This document shows positions 44,576 through 56,890 of a DNA stretch of 64,000 nucleotides, piece by piece. The translations under genes and the position numbers were made by a program. The stretch covers positions 66,655,127-66,719,126 of the forward strand of contig CP136061.1 in the NCBI GenBank assembly GCA_032622095.1, read 5' to 3'. The number at the start of each line of letters is the position of its first letter. The stretch's first letter is position 1. Source of the DNA: Siphonodentalium dalli (lineage: Eukaryota; Mollusca; Scaphopoda; Gadilida; Siphonodentaliidae). Under the pieces are notes generated by a model. That model saw only the letters and a program-made list of their open reading frames with translations, was not told the DNA's origin and ran no database searches.

Positions 44576-45267
44576 TCTTCTATTTGATATATCCCAAATG
44601 GCATATGTATATTTGTGGTGACTACTCGATAAGCTAACGTTTCTTTTCCGAATTCCAGAAACATGAACTTCAGCATCCGTCTTGGATTTTACTCTTTGCA
44701 TCATTAAAGTCTTTGGAATACGTTACATCCCTCATATGTCCGTCTGCATATTGGATGTCACGATTTGAATCTATCGTATAGCCCACATTTATGAGCATGT
44801 AATTATCAAATTGTACATGCACGACCAAGCTTCATATCTAGGGGTAATTTGGCCATGTAAGTATCGTGTGCTTGGTCGTGAGTATACACCAGATATCTCG
44901 TTCTGATAGATGCGTATATATGAATTTATAATATTTACTTTATAACATTTCCCCAATGTATATGACTATTGTTTTGTAAAATAATTTATGGACGATCTTA
45001 TGCATGCATCTTCTTTTCTTGTATCGTATTAATGTGCTAGTTGTATGAATCTTGACAATGCACAATAAACAACAATTACAAGAATTAGTTAGTAATATGT
45101 TCAAGTGACTCACAAGTAAATATCGAATGACGGTATATATATTTGTAAACAAACATTGCAAATAATGTTATTGGACGAAAAGTCGCAAGACTTGTTCCGT
45201 ATTATGATGATGATTATACGATTGATAGAACAAACCACTATTATGATGATCGTGTCGTTATTTGATT
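44576..45267. other. No gene; one small hairpin
   Basis: CACGACCAAGC and its complement lie at about 44,820-44,880. Nothing else is recognised. Confidence 0.4.
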
Positions 45268-45497
45268 AAAATACGTATCAATTGACATATACGCACCAGT
45301 TCCCTCATTAAAATCAACATATTTCGACCATTTTAGGGGACTTCCGCAAATAGGGACCTACTGCAAAATTGTCACACCGATCAGCACCAATTAACGAACC
45401 GTGGCTGACTCGGCTGTATCCGACTAACCTCTTTAAAATACGTATCAATTGAGATATACGCACCCGTTCCCTCATTAAAACCAACATATTTCGACCA
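45268..45497 (+). repeat. 167-bp tandem repeat interrupted by the LINE
   Basis: Unit 1 starts at 45,268 (AAAATACGTATCAATTGACA) and unit 2 at 45,435. Unit 2 is cut at 45,497 by the LINE and resumes at 49,942. A related copy is at 38,267 (AATTAACGAACCGG). Confidence 0.75.
45483..45497 (+). repeat. Target-site duplication, left copy
   Basis: AACATATTTCGACCA, repeated exactly at 49,940-49,954 after the poly(A) tail. The first two bases are ambiguous with the tail, so the duplication is 13-15 bp. Confidence 0.85.
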
Positions 45498-45712
45498 GAA
45501 ATGATATTTGTATCGATCATCTTTATTATTATTATATGTATGTGTTTTTCTTTCAGCATGGTATGTAAGGAGAGTGTGAGTGCAAGTGACATTGGTTATT
45601 TTTTACACGTTTCGGTATACTCCTGTATAACTTCCACATTAAGAATTTCAGTTGAAGTCTTTTCCGCCCTTGGTGGTCGATCGGTCGGACGTCTGCGTAC
45701 TAACGTCTGCTC

Positions 45713-48700
45713 ATGTCTGTAAAAATTATTTCTTCAAACTGTCGAGGGCTGAACGAAACTACTAAGCGTCGCGATGTTTTTCGACACTTGAAAGATTTGA
45801 AACCGTCTATAGTATGTCAACAAGATACACATTTTACAAAAGATATGGAAAAAATTATTTCAGCCGAATGGGGCTCCAAAACAGAAATAGCATCTTTTAA
45901 ATCAAATTCTCGTGGAGTAGCAATTCTGTTTAATACAAATTTAGATTTCCACATACACGAATCTCGGAAAGATACTGGCGGAAATTATATCATTTTGGAT
46001 ATCACCATTGAAAATGTGAAATTAGTTTGGCTAATATTTATGGGCCAAATAACGATAACCCAGAATTTTACCATAACCTGCAAAAAGCAATTACTAAAAT
46101 AGGCAATACTCAAATCGTAATATGTGGTGATTGCAATTTGGTTCAAAATCAAACGTCCGATACTTTCAACTATAAACATACAAACAGTCCACGCGCACAA
46201 GAGGCGGTGCATAGTCTTGTCGATTGTCTCGAACTAATTGATGTATGGAGATCCAATAATAAAGAACTTAAGCGTTTCACTTGGAGAAGAAAGTCACCTA
46301 TAAAAATGGCGAGGCTGGACTATTTCCTCGTATCAGATGATATTTTAAGCCTAAATGGAGAGAAACCAAACATACTGCCGGGATATAGATCCGATCACTC
46401 GATTATAACATTATCACTAACATTAAATGCTCACGGTTTTTGGAAATTTAATCTTTCACTTCTACGAGACAAAACATATATCGATATGATGAATGAGCTC
46501 ATTGAAACCAATAAGATTCGATACAACTACACTATAGACGAATTAGATAGTTCCCCTCATCATACATGTAAATGTGATATCAGCAAAAGACTTTTTCTAG
46601 ATTCACTTTTATTGGATATAAGTGGGGCTACCATTGCTTACTCTTCAAACAGAAAACGAGAGCGTAAATCAAAAGAAGAATCTCTACAGAAAGCTAAATA
46701 TGATCTTGCCGAATTGGTTGATAGGAATGGGTCGGACATTGAACAGATGGTGAAACTTCTGGAAGAGATACAAAAAGTCGATAACGAGTTAATGGATATG
46801 AGAAAGGAAGCTACAATGGGTGCAATGATAAGATCTAGAGCAAAATGGATCGAGGATGGCGAAAAACCAACAAAATATTTCTTAAATTTGGAAAAGCGTA
46901 ATTATATATCCAAAACCCTGACCAATCTGATAGACTCAAATGGGAAATTACTAACCTGCCAAAATTACATTATTACAGAAGCTCGTAACTTTTATTAAAC
47001 TTTATACACTTCAAAATGCACCACTCAGCCCGAGACACGTTTTGCCACTTTCGACAATAACGTTTTGAAACTAAATAAAGATATTTCAGATAGTATAGAA
47101 GGGCCAATCACCATACATGAACTATCTGCAGTATTAAAACAAACAAAGAATGGTAAGACATGTGGATTGGATGGATTTCCGTATGAATTTTGGAAATTTT
47201 TCTGGCGAAAGCTTGGGCCTAGTTTATGTGAATCTCTCAATGAGTCCTATAAATCAGGAGAGCTCTCCATTACACAAAAACAAGGAATTATAACTCTTCT
47301 CCCCAAAAAAGACAAAGACAGACATCTTCTAAAAAATTGGAGACCGATTACCTTATTGATCAGCTCATATAAGCTGGCATCTGCATGTATAGCTCAGCGG
47401 ATGAAACAAGTTCTCCCCCATATCATTAACGAGGACCAAACGGTTTTCTTGAAGGGCCGATACATAGGAGACAACACACGACTGATTTATGATCTTATAT
47501 ACCAAACTAACTTGAAGAAAATTCCTGGCCTCTTACTACTTTTAGATTTTGAGAAAGCATTTGACTCTGTATCGTGGAAATTCATGCACAAATGTCTTGA
47601 ATTTTTCAACTTTGGAGAAACGATAAAAAAAATGGATTTCAATATTTTATACGAATATTAACTCTTCCTTACTCATAAATGGGCACATATCACAACGTTT
47701 CACACTAGGTCGAGGCTGTCGGCAGGGCGATCCTATATCTCCGTACATTTGTTTGATTTGCGCAGAAATCCTAGCTCTCATGATTAGAAATAATTAAAAA
47801 AATCAAAGGAATTACCCTCGATGGTTTTGAATTTAAGTTAACGCAGTACGCAGACGACACGACACTTATTCTAGACGGTTCCGAAAGTAGTCTAAGTGAG
47901 GCCTATTCCACCCTAAATGCCTTTGCTAAAATATCGGGACTCAATCTCAATGCGAGTAAGTGTCAGGCGTCGTGGATTGGATCCATGGTGGGGCGGCAAG
48001 AAAATATATGTCCGGACCTGCATCTCACATTTGCTGACTCATTTAATCTTCTTGGAATCAACTTTAATACTACTTTAAACAAAATGTCGATTAATTTTGA
48101 AAATAAGCTGAATGAAATTAAACGATTAACTGAAACATGGAATCATCGACTACTTACCCCATTTGGTCGTATAACAGTTATAAAATCCATCATTATCCCC
48201 AAATTAACTCACATATTCATCGCATTGCCTAACCAACAATTTCATGACCAAACTCGAAAAAATACTATTAAATTTTCTCTGGAATTCCAAGCGGAACCGA
48301 GTAAAAAGAAAACTCGTCTGTCAAGACCACTCTCACGGTGGAATGAAAATGGTAGATGTAAACAATTTCCTCATGTCAATGAAAATAACTTGGGTGAGAC
48401 GATTGTTATTGAAAAGTTCAAAATGAACACCCCTAACCGACCTTCCTATCACCAAAGACCACCTATTTCTGACATACAACCATGCTTTTCTAAAAAACAA
48501 AGCTAATGTCGTGAAAAATCCTTTCTGGCATGTGGTACTACTGGCTTTTGCAAATATGTTAGAAAAAAATAAGAAACAAAATCGATTTCAGGCATGCACT
48601 ATTTGGAACAACCCCGATATAAAACTGGAAGGACACACCATTAATTTTTTTTCATGGCGAAAAAAAGGAATTATATATGTAAATGACTTGTTTCAAAGAT

Positions 48701-49498
48701 GTGGCATATTACACACAGAACAATCTTTATTCGAATGTTATCATATACGTACAGATTTTCTGACAATGAACAGCATCTGGAAACAAATAATAGCTATGGC
48801 ACAAAAGCTCAACCAACCCTTATTTCGTATTGAAAGCCCTTTCCTTCCAAGTAATTTTGTTATCCCATTGAACAATACTCATGGTGGACAGGACTTCTAC
48901 AAAATTTTAAATTCAATGAATACCAAAATCCCATACAAAATGGCAGGCTGAATTTGAGGATAATGACATTCAATGGGAAAACTACAACCGGCTTGCTTTC
49001 ACCACGACGCCTGACACGAAAATGTGGTGGTTACAATATAGAATTAATCATAGAATACTTTCCACAAAGAAATTTCTTAAAATGGTCAACCTAGAACAAA
49101 ATGATTTATGTAATCGCTGCGGCACAACATCTGAAGATATATCCCATATTTTTTGGGACTGTCCGCTTGTAAAAAACTTTATAAATGATGTTACTATTTG
49201 GTGCAAATCAAATGGTATCGCCTTGTTAGCCACAAGAAAGATTGCAATTCTTGGATCTCTATCAATGGGCGGTAACTCTATGATGAATCTGTTTTGGCTA
49301 CTGATAAAACAATACATATATAAAACTAAATTTAATTCTGATATGTTATCACTAAAATCCTTTCTATCAGAACTACAATCTAGATATTTACAGGAGAAAT
49401 TGTTGGCACAGTGCCAAATGAAATTACCCTCTTTTGAGAAAAACTGGTTTTTAATCATTGAAGCTCTTAACAAAACGTCAGAAGCAAACAAACCATGA
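45713..49498 (+). pseudogene. ORF2 (endonuclease + reverse transcriptase), inactivated
   Basis: About 1,260 codons. An N-terminal APE-type endonuclease shows SSNCRGLN, QQDTHF (the usual QETH has Glu at this site), GDCNL, RLDYFLVSDD and RSDHS. The reverse transcriptase shows TCGLDGFPYEFWK, NWRPITLL, LLDFEKAFDSVSW (47,545), GCRQGDPISP (47,716) and the catalytic YADD (47,847-47,858). The C-terminus has a CNRCGTTSEDISHIFWDC zinc knuckle. Breaks: frameshifts near 46,025, 47,630 (A run), 47,795, 48,240 and 48,935, and in-frame stops at 46,996 and 48,424. This domain order and the GRYIGDNTRLIYD block are typical of the Tx1 clade. It is not functional. Confidence 0.85.
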
Positions 49499-49909
49499 TG
49501 TATCAAAATATCGTTCCCACCAAAACTCAAGTTTACCTCTCAAATTGACACGTATTGACCAGAGGAATAAGTGCCGAAAAACCGCCGAGTTGATCCACCA
49601 GAAAGGGAAAACATTTATTTCAACATCAATCAAAATCCCATTATACACAGCAAAGAGCTATATATACACAATTAATATCTTATAAGCATTGAACCTACCG
49701 ATATTAGCTCTTTGACTAAACCTATGTCTAACATAGCTTGCGGGACCCATACCAGAAACGTGTATAATTATAAACTTGTCGCGATGAGTGAAAGAGCATG
49801 TGAGCGAAAGGATGTATGCAGGTTACTGATAGACTGGGTATGAAAGAGTTAGTGTGGGATATTTTTTTGCAAATCTTGTTACAATATTTATATACATTTA
49901 ATCTTGATC

Positions 49910-49915
49910 AATAAA
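49910..49915 (+). terminator. LINE poly(A) signal
   Basis: AATAAA about 12 nt before the poly(A) tail (49,922-49,941). Confidence 0.85.
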
Positions 49916-49941
49916 AACTTTAAAAAAAAAAAAAAAAAAAA

Positions 49942-50360
49942 CATATTTCGACCATTTTAGGGGACCTCCGCGAATTCGGAAATTTTCGCAAATTTACCTG
50001 CGCAAATAGGGGAACTACTGCAAACTGTCACACCGATCAGCACCTAATTAACGAACCGGTGGCTGACTCGGCTGTCTCAGACTACACTCTTTAAAACAAT
50101 TGACATACGCATTTTACAAATTATATTTTTCATTTCTTCTATTTGTAATTGGCATAGCTTATCACAAACCAAAATCAACGACAATAAACGAAACTAAAAT
50201 TCCAACTACACCTTTTACCGGATCGGGGTCGCAGTACAACTTTTAATGCGTTCCAAAATAACCGGAAAAAACCCCATCATCTATAAATAAAACGCCCAGC
50301 GAACCATAGCTATCTAGAATCTCTAGGACAGATAATGAATACAAAGACGTGTCAGCAATA
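49942..50360 (+). repeat. Continuation of the 167-bp unit and block duplicated at 38.27-39.13 kb
   Basis: Resumes with CATATTTCGACCATTTTAGG, then CACCTAATTAACGAACCGG, CTATTTGTAATTGGCATAGC, TACACCTTTTACCGG and CTAGAATCTCTAGGACAG. The last four recur in order at 38,267-39,130, so a segment of about 0.9 kb was duplicated between the two places. Confidence 0.6.
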
Positions 50361-50439
50361 GGTTCTACACAAAGCTATGAGATAACAAGAGCATCTCAAG
50401 GGCGTGGCAATAAAGGCCCGTGGTAATGTCAACAAGGGG

Positions 50440-50735
50440 CCATACCTCTGGTGAAAATTGGCGGGCGGAACCCATATTCGAACTTGGTCTGTATTTTCAA
50501 TTCATTCAGTTCAGATTGACTTACTAAATTTGTCATCCAGAAACGCAAATTGAGTGCAAATTCCAACATAAAGGACCGTAACTCTGGTGAAAATTGGCGG
50601 GCGGAATTCTAACTTGACCTGTTTTTTTGTGTTAGTAAATCCACATTCCAAATATCATTCCATTCAGTTCAGACATAATACAATTATCATTTGGAAACAA
50701 AAAAAGCTAACAGACGGACGGACAAATAACATATG
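50440..50735 (+). repeat. Interspersed repeat (CATAACTCTGGTGAAAATTG type)
   Basis: Two internal direct copies of CTCTGGTGAAAATTGGCGGG CGGAA occur at about 50,456 and 50,584, ending AGACGGACGGACAAATAAC. Many marine invertebrate repeats have this phrase and this end. The class is unknown. Confidence 0.5.
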
Positions 50736-51344
50736 TCCCGTTTTTTTCTTCAAAACGGGCGTAACAAAACTAGCTGATATGGCAGATAAGTTCACCGTAA
50801 TTGTATTTGAATATCATCATCTGATTTTGATTGCAGCACCAAAGATACGTTTTGCACCGAACCAATTATTACAGACAGGACACTATGACTAGTGTTATGA
50901 AATAAACGGATGTCAAAATAGTCACATCCGTTAAAACCGCCATAAAAAGAAATATTAAAATATAGCCAGATTTTGTTCTTATACCGATGATAAATATCGC
51001 GTAAATAATGTTATTGTCAAGTTCGGACGCTGTGTCATGTAAAAAAAACATGCTATGATTCAGTATAGTACGTAAAGAGTATGCGATAAGCAAAACACTC
51101 AAAACCGGGGAGAAACCATTAGTGGAAAGTTTGTTAAAATTACCACCAAGTTGTTTACAATATATTGATATATAGTACTCGCTAATCCTCGCCAATCAAT
51201 ATTTCGGTGTTGAACGGGTCACCGTGAATCACTTATTCCCCACTCATTGAACAAACGCTCGGCTGATACACAGTTTGTTTTGTGGGAAAATGTTACTTCT
51301 AAAGTATAACCTAAAACGAAGATAATTCGTGCCTTCAAAGTCAC
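50736..51344. other. No gene recognised
   Basis: Contains AACGGGCGTAACAAAAC and short frames only. Confidence 0.4.
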
Positions 51345-51660
51345 ATGACGGTTTACACTCCAAAATACACCTAATAATATTCAATTTTGAATTTTTCTGG
51401 ATATCGAAATACTATGTAGGTCGATAAATACTTGTACCACCTTTCTATGGGCATTATATGTCCCAGAAAGACGCGGTGAAGTCATTCAATATATAACTTC
51501 GAACACGTTGTTTGCCTCCAAAACAAACAACAGCCATGTGCACGACATGGAAATGAGCATTACGGGTTAGTCTATTCCTGATATGGTAGGTAGAAATAAA
51601 GAGCGTTTATTACACTTCTGTGCGAAAAATTGAAAACAGCTGGAAAATGACCGTGACCAT
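51345..51660 (-). repeat. Dispersed repeat R, copy 3 (inverted)
   Basis: ACTCCAAAATACACCTAATA, CACCTTTCTATGGGCATTAT, GAAATAAAGAGCGTTTATTA and AATTGAAAACAGCTGGAAAA, the reverse of the order in copies 1 and 2. Confidence 0.65.
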
Positions 51661-52829
51661 CACATGACCATGGCAAGTATATTTCACAGAATATATTAAT
51701 ATTTTAATATTTCATGTTGATCATGTATCGCGATTCATGTCGTGTCGTGATCTAGTGCATTCGATACACACAATTACATTAACATGGTATACTCGTAAAA
51801 GGCACTAAGGCCCATCGAACGAGTTTGTGTGGACTGATAATTAAAGTAATATAATGTCATCAACATGATGTTGTGTCTCATAATTTAAAGTATACTAGCA
51901 CACTTTTCTTGAAGGAATCATAATATAATCAGAAATAATAAATTGTTCCAGTCGTTTGCCGTTCTATAGAAGACGCTATATATTTATAACTGTCGCTGTT
52001 AGGTTGTCGTTTGATGAATTTTTCAGGTTGAAATCCTCTCGTCACTCACTGTTATTTTTCCAAGTATCTAGGAAAGTATCAAGTATCAAGTATTTCTATT
52101 GCCACTTCACCATGTTTGGCTTTGTAGAATGCTAGAATCATTTTGATGTGCCTTCTTGGTTGTATCAATAGTGCAGCGGCCAAATCTAAAAAGAGCTGCA
52201 GTTTTCGAGATACCCCTACCCACGGTAGAACAAGTTGAAACCAACCTTTTTTTTTATGAAAAATATATATTGTTCACGAAAATGATAGCGAAAAATAACG
52301 GAATCGGTGGTGGCTATTGTCAAATCGACGATGAACGATACCCACCAGTGATTTTTCCCATGCCTTAACGATTTTTGTTAAGCGAAGTCCTGTGGATAAG
52401 TCCTAACTTATTTGCCAACATTGTTGGTGTTATAATTACTATATATCATACAATATTTCTACTTGATATGAAAAAAGTGTTGGTTAATTTGGATTTTCTT
52501 GCCATATGGAGCCGAAAGATTTTTTTTCTTCTGAAAAATCGCTCTTTTTCACACAAATGTTTTTTTTCCCAAACATTTTAAAAATTGCAATATTGCCGAA
52601 ATAATTAATCCATATGGTGTAGCAGTTATCTGACAAACATTTGTTGCCAAAATGATTGTAGTGTCCCTCTAAATAATAAGATATATAGAAAATAAATAAT
52701 ATGTTCAAATGAATCCCCACTATAGTGGTAGTTTTCCCAGTTTTATATAGCAGTATATCTAAATCAAAAGCAAATTTGAGAGTGTGATGTGTAGCTAAGA
52801 GAACGTTATCATATATTTAGTTCGTTGGG
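51661..52829. other. No gene recognised
   Basis: AT-rich intron 1 sequence; small frames without domains. Confidence 0.4.
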
Positions 52830-54830
52830 TGCTCCTATACTTAAGATACGGTATGTGGTCTCCAAACCATCGAAAAAAATTCTTATTTGCCGTTAACTTT
52901 TTGTAAGGTGCCGCAGACGTTCGTGAACGAGCCCGTCCATAGTAATTGTATATTTCCTGATCGAATAGCATTTTCTCCACACCCTCCGTTAAAATGTATA
53001 ACATATTATTTCAGATCGTGGTATGTTCAAGAGTTTAAATAGGGTATGGGGGTCCCCAAAAACAGTGAAAATTCGCCTTTCGTATATTTTCCAGCCGATT
53101 ATTGCAAAGTATCCCAGATTCCCAGGATTCAGGAACCAACTCATCCATATAAATTGTTTACTTCCTGATAGAACTACCCTCTGCCCACACCCTGAGTTAA
53201 AACTGAGAGCATATCCGTTTAGTTCGTGATGTTTTCTCGACTTAAAATAGCATACATATAGTTAAACAGTTAAAATTGCATTTTATTTACTCGCCAGCCG
53301 CTTTCTGTACAGTATCACATGTTGTCGGAAACCAGTACAACCTTACAAATATGTAGTGACTAGTATAATAGCCATTCGACCACAGCCTATGTTGATAGTT
53401 AGAACTTAATTTAATCCTCTGTTGATATTTAGAGCTCAATTTAATTTCTTCAGTACGTGATGTGTTCAAGACTTCAAATAAGGTAGGGGTACATAAAACA
53501 GTGAACATTTGCCTTTATTATTTGCCAGCCGCTTGTTGTGACGTGGCACATGGTGCAGGCTGCCAGAAACCAACATATCCATGATAAAAAAATAACCTTT
53601 GGTCACACTCTATACTGAAAGCATATCATTTCAGCATGTGGTGTCTTCAAAACTTCAAATAAGGTAGGGGTCCTCAGAAATGAAAGTTTGCCTTTTTATT
53701 TTCCAGCCACTTTTCGTAAAATGCTCATGCTTTCTGAACCCAATCCATTAAATAATAAATTGCGTACTTCCTTAAACAACTACCCAGTATCCATACGCAG
53801 TTCATAATGAAATGATATCAATTTAGTTCGTGGTGTGTTCTAGTCTTCAAATTGGGTATAAGGGGGTCCTAAAACAGTGAACATCGCATTTGTTTTATTT
53901 GCCAACCGTTTTTTGTAAAGTGTCCCTGGCTATCAGGTACCAACCCATCTATAATAATTGTGTAATTCCTGATAGAATCGCCATTTGTCCACGCCGTCGT
54001 TTGACATTCAGAACACATCCGTTCAGTTCGTTATCGGTTCAATAGTTTACACGGGGTCCCTCACAGCAGTCAAAATATTCCCCTTTATCGTTAACTTTGT
54101 CACCTGATTTTTTAAGGTGCCACATGCTTTCGTGAACCAACATATCATTCAACGTTGCACCGTTTCTGATAGAACAGCCAATCGATCACAATCGCGGGTG
54201 ATATTGATAGCAAATTCCTTCATCTAGTGGTGTGTTCAGACTTCAGATAGGGATCGGGGTCCCCTGTAAGACAGTGGAAATTAGTCTTTTTCGTTAGCCA
54301 GCCACTTGTAAAGTGCCATATATAGGCTTTCTGTGACCACCCCATCTATGAATAATGTGTACTTCCTGATAAAACAATCATGTGCCACACACTCAGTATT
54401 GACAGCATAACATTTCAGATTATGACGTGTTTAAGACTTCAAGTGAGATAATGGCGTCCTCAAAACATAGAGAATTCAACTTTTTATTTGCCAGCCGCCC
54501 TATGTGAAGTACCACAGAATTTGACCAATCCACCCATATCAATTCATAATTCCATTATAGCATTACATTTCGTACACACACAGCTAATTTTGAGAACTTC
54601 AGTTCATGGTGTGTTCAAGAGTTCAAATGATAATTCCCTTTTCCCGTTAGCCTCTTTTTGTAAAGTGTCCCAGACATTCGGCAACCATCCATCAATTAAA
54701 GTTGATATATAATTCCTTATATATACATACCATGTGTCCACACCCTTAATATTGGGGGCATATCCTTTCAGTTCGTGGTGTATTTAAGACTTTAAATGCG
54801 GTAGGGTGGCTCAAAACAAAGAAAATCTGT
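52830..54830 (+). repeat. ~195-bp degenerate satellite array
   Basis: Ten anchors of GTGGTGTGTTCAAGACTTCAAATAGGG-like sequence lie near 53,019; 53,224; 53,455; 53,635; 53,828; 54,030; 54,222; 54,420; 54,604; 54,775 (spacing 171-231 bp). Each is followed by TTTATTTGCCAGCCG, TAAAGTG.CACATG and CTTCCTGATAGAAC blocks. It occupies the end of intron 1, stopping about 260 bp before exon 2. A solo monomer is at 20,740. Confidence 0.75.
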
Positions 54831-55088
54831 GTTGTGCTGTATTCAGGGATCTAAATGTGTTCTAAATGAGATATGTAAGTAGATAAGAATCTATATAAGG
54901 TTAATAGTGAACACACATGGGTAAATTTCAGTGCAGGAAAAAAAAGTTACATTACTCAGAATTACTTTCCAGTCGCAACATAAACACGCACCCTCGCCTT
55001 GTGTCTGGAAAAATCTGCAGACCACCCCCTGATTATGCGCGATATGTTGAACAATTAAACCACTGAAGACATACATTTATGTTGACAG

Positions 55089-55237
55089 GTGGTTGCTTCG
55101 GAGAGCACGGACAATACACTGTTGAACAAGATACTGAATTGAGAGCCAACCTGATGAGGGGATATTCAATAGGTAGCCGACCAAATGAAACTGTCGAAAT
55201 CTTGGTGGATTTCTACCTGTTATCTATCAACGGATTG
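55089..55237 (+). CDS. Cys-loop ligand-gated channel (nAChR-like) subunit, exon 2
   Basis: The acceptor TTATGTTGACAG precedes a 149-nt exon that ends at TTG|GTAAGC. With the phase 1 base from exon 1 it encodes GGCFGEHGQYTVEQDTELRA and NLMRGYSIGSRPNETVEILV, then DFYLLSINGL. This is the N-terminal helix, the Y.....RP loop and the first beta strand (VEILVDFYLLSI) of the nicotinic-type extracellular ligand-binding domain. NET is a possible N-glycosylation site. Size and position match exon 2 of classical nAChR genes. The divergent sequence suits the large nAChR-like expansions known in molluscs. It acts at the cell surface as part of a pentameric channel; ligand unknown. Confidence 0.8.
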
Positions 55238-56046
55238 GTAAGCGTACATATATAATATCACACACCTACATCCATGGAATAACGGATTGGTGTAAGCGTA
55301 CATGTATACACACCTACATCTGCGGAGTAACCGATTGGTAAGCGTACATGTATAATATCACACACATACATCCGCGGAATAATGGACTGGTAAGCGTACA
55401 TGTATAATATGCACACAACTATATCCGCGGAGTAACGGATTGGTAAGCGTGCATGTATAATTTGCACACAGCTATACCACCGCGGAGTAACGGATTGGTA
55501 AGCGTACATGTATAATGTGCACACAGCTATACTACCGCGGAGTAACGATTGGTAAGCGTACATGTATAATATCATACACATACATCCGCGGAATAACGGA
55601 TTGGTAAGCGTACATGTATAATATCACACACATACATCCGCGGAATAACGGATTGGTAAGCGTACATGTATAATATGCACACAACTATATCCGCGGAGTA
55701 ACGGATTGGTAAGCGTACATGTATAATATGCACACAGCTATACTACCGCGGAGTAACGGATTGGTAAGCGTACATGTATAATTTGCACACAGCTATACCA
55801 CCGCGGAGTAACGGATTGGTAAGCGTACGTGTATAATATGCACACAGCTATATCCGCGGAGTAACGGATTGGTAAGCGTACATGTATAGTTTGCACACAG
55901 CTATATACCACCGCGGAGTAATGGACTGGTAAGCGAACATGTATAATATGCACACACCTATATCCGCGGAGTAACGGATTGGTAAGCGTACATGTATAAT
56001 ATGCACACAACTATATCCGCGGAGTAATGGATTGGTAAGCGTACAC
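55222..56046 (+). repeat. ~53-bp minisatellite carrying copies of the exon 2 splice donor
   Basis: Starting with the authentic exon end AACGGATTG|GTAAGCGTACAT, about 15 further units repeat CGGAGTAACGGATTGGTAAG CGTACATGTATAATATGCAC, each about 53 bp. Every unit but one (which has an extra GT) retains TTGGTAAGCG or CTGGTAAGCG, i.e. a full donor. - strand ORFs across it are repeat artefacts. Confidence 0.9.
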
Positions 56047-56890
56047 GATATGTCACAGTAATTTTCCAAAGTGCACTACATGTACTGTACTCTTGTTTTG
56101 ATGTAGTTATAACCGTAGCGCAGTTATAGAACATTAATCATTCCCATAATCGAAGTAAGAGTTATTTCTCATTATTTAATCCGTCATTCCACAAGAGAAC
56201 CACCATGCCTAGAAGGTATAAGTATGAAAGGAGCGTAAACCGTTGAGAATATTGGCGACGAAAAAGACGCACCCAGAGTTGAAATGCTGTCAATCAAACA
56301 TTCAATTATCAAATATTGTGATAAAATATTGTCGTAAATTCATCGCTTTTGATTGGCTAGCGAACAGCGTACACACAGTGATCAACTGATCCCTCCACTG
56401 TGACAGCAGGTGTTCCAGAAATATTTCGCCTCTATAGTGACACGAGTTGTTAGTTTATGGAACTTCATTTCTTTGAAAATGTTAGCTGGATTGCTGGATC
56501 GAGTCTTGTTGATTTTTATAGTTACTTATGCACCTAAGTACTGGTGTGTAATTAGCACTACATTTAATGGCAGAGCAGTACTGCCTGAAGCATTGTTGAT
56601 GCAGCATCGGAATCACCGTGTATATAGCAGTAAGTATCGAATAGTTTTCATGTACATTTTAGGCACGCGGTATATATATAGGCGTGGTCATATAGCACGA
56701 TGCTGCTATTTGTGCTGTCATTTCATTAGCAGAAGTAATCAAGAAATTTAGGTTATCGAGAAATAGCTAAATATGTGACAACCAATGTTTTTATAGTATT
56801 ATGTGGATTGACAGCTTGTAATTAAATCATGCGTGGATAATGCTAACGCGGTTCTCAAACAGTTCTTTCACGGCACGCTGTTTACTTTCA
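56047..56890. other. Intron 2 sequence, no recognised feature
   Basis: A 113-codon frame (56,410-56,751) has no known domain and lies in unique-looking DNA. Confidence 0.35.

Larger units (their letters stand above)
45498..49939 (+). mobile_element. Tx1/L1-like LINE, 4.4 kb, with TSD and poly(A) tail
   Basis: The element is bounded by an exact 13-15-bp target-site duplication and ends in a 20-A tail after AATAAA. It has a 215-bp leader, one large ORF2 and a ~440-bp 3' UTR. No ORF1 (nucleic-acid-binding protein) is present, so the copy may be 5'-truncated just after ORF1, or the family may lack it. Removal restores the 167-bp repeat unit. Confidence 0.85.

Noticed and set aside
45501-45722. 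LINE ORF1
   Set aside because: The 73-codon frame is hydrophobic at its start, overlaps ORF2 and has no zinc knuckle or RNA-binding motif.
55222-56046. CRISPR array
   Set aside because: Evenly spaced repeats, but the units are contiguous without unique spacers, and the context is eukaryotic with introns and LINEs.
55258-56069. - strand frames of 73-107 codons with repeated IHVRLPIRYSA
   Set aside because: They are translations of the ~53-bp minisatellite, antisense to the receptor gene, with no start context or domain.
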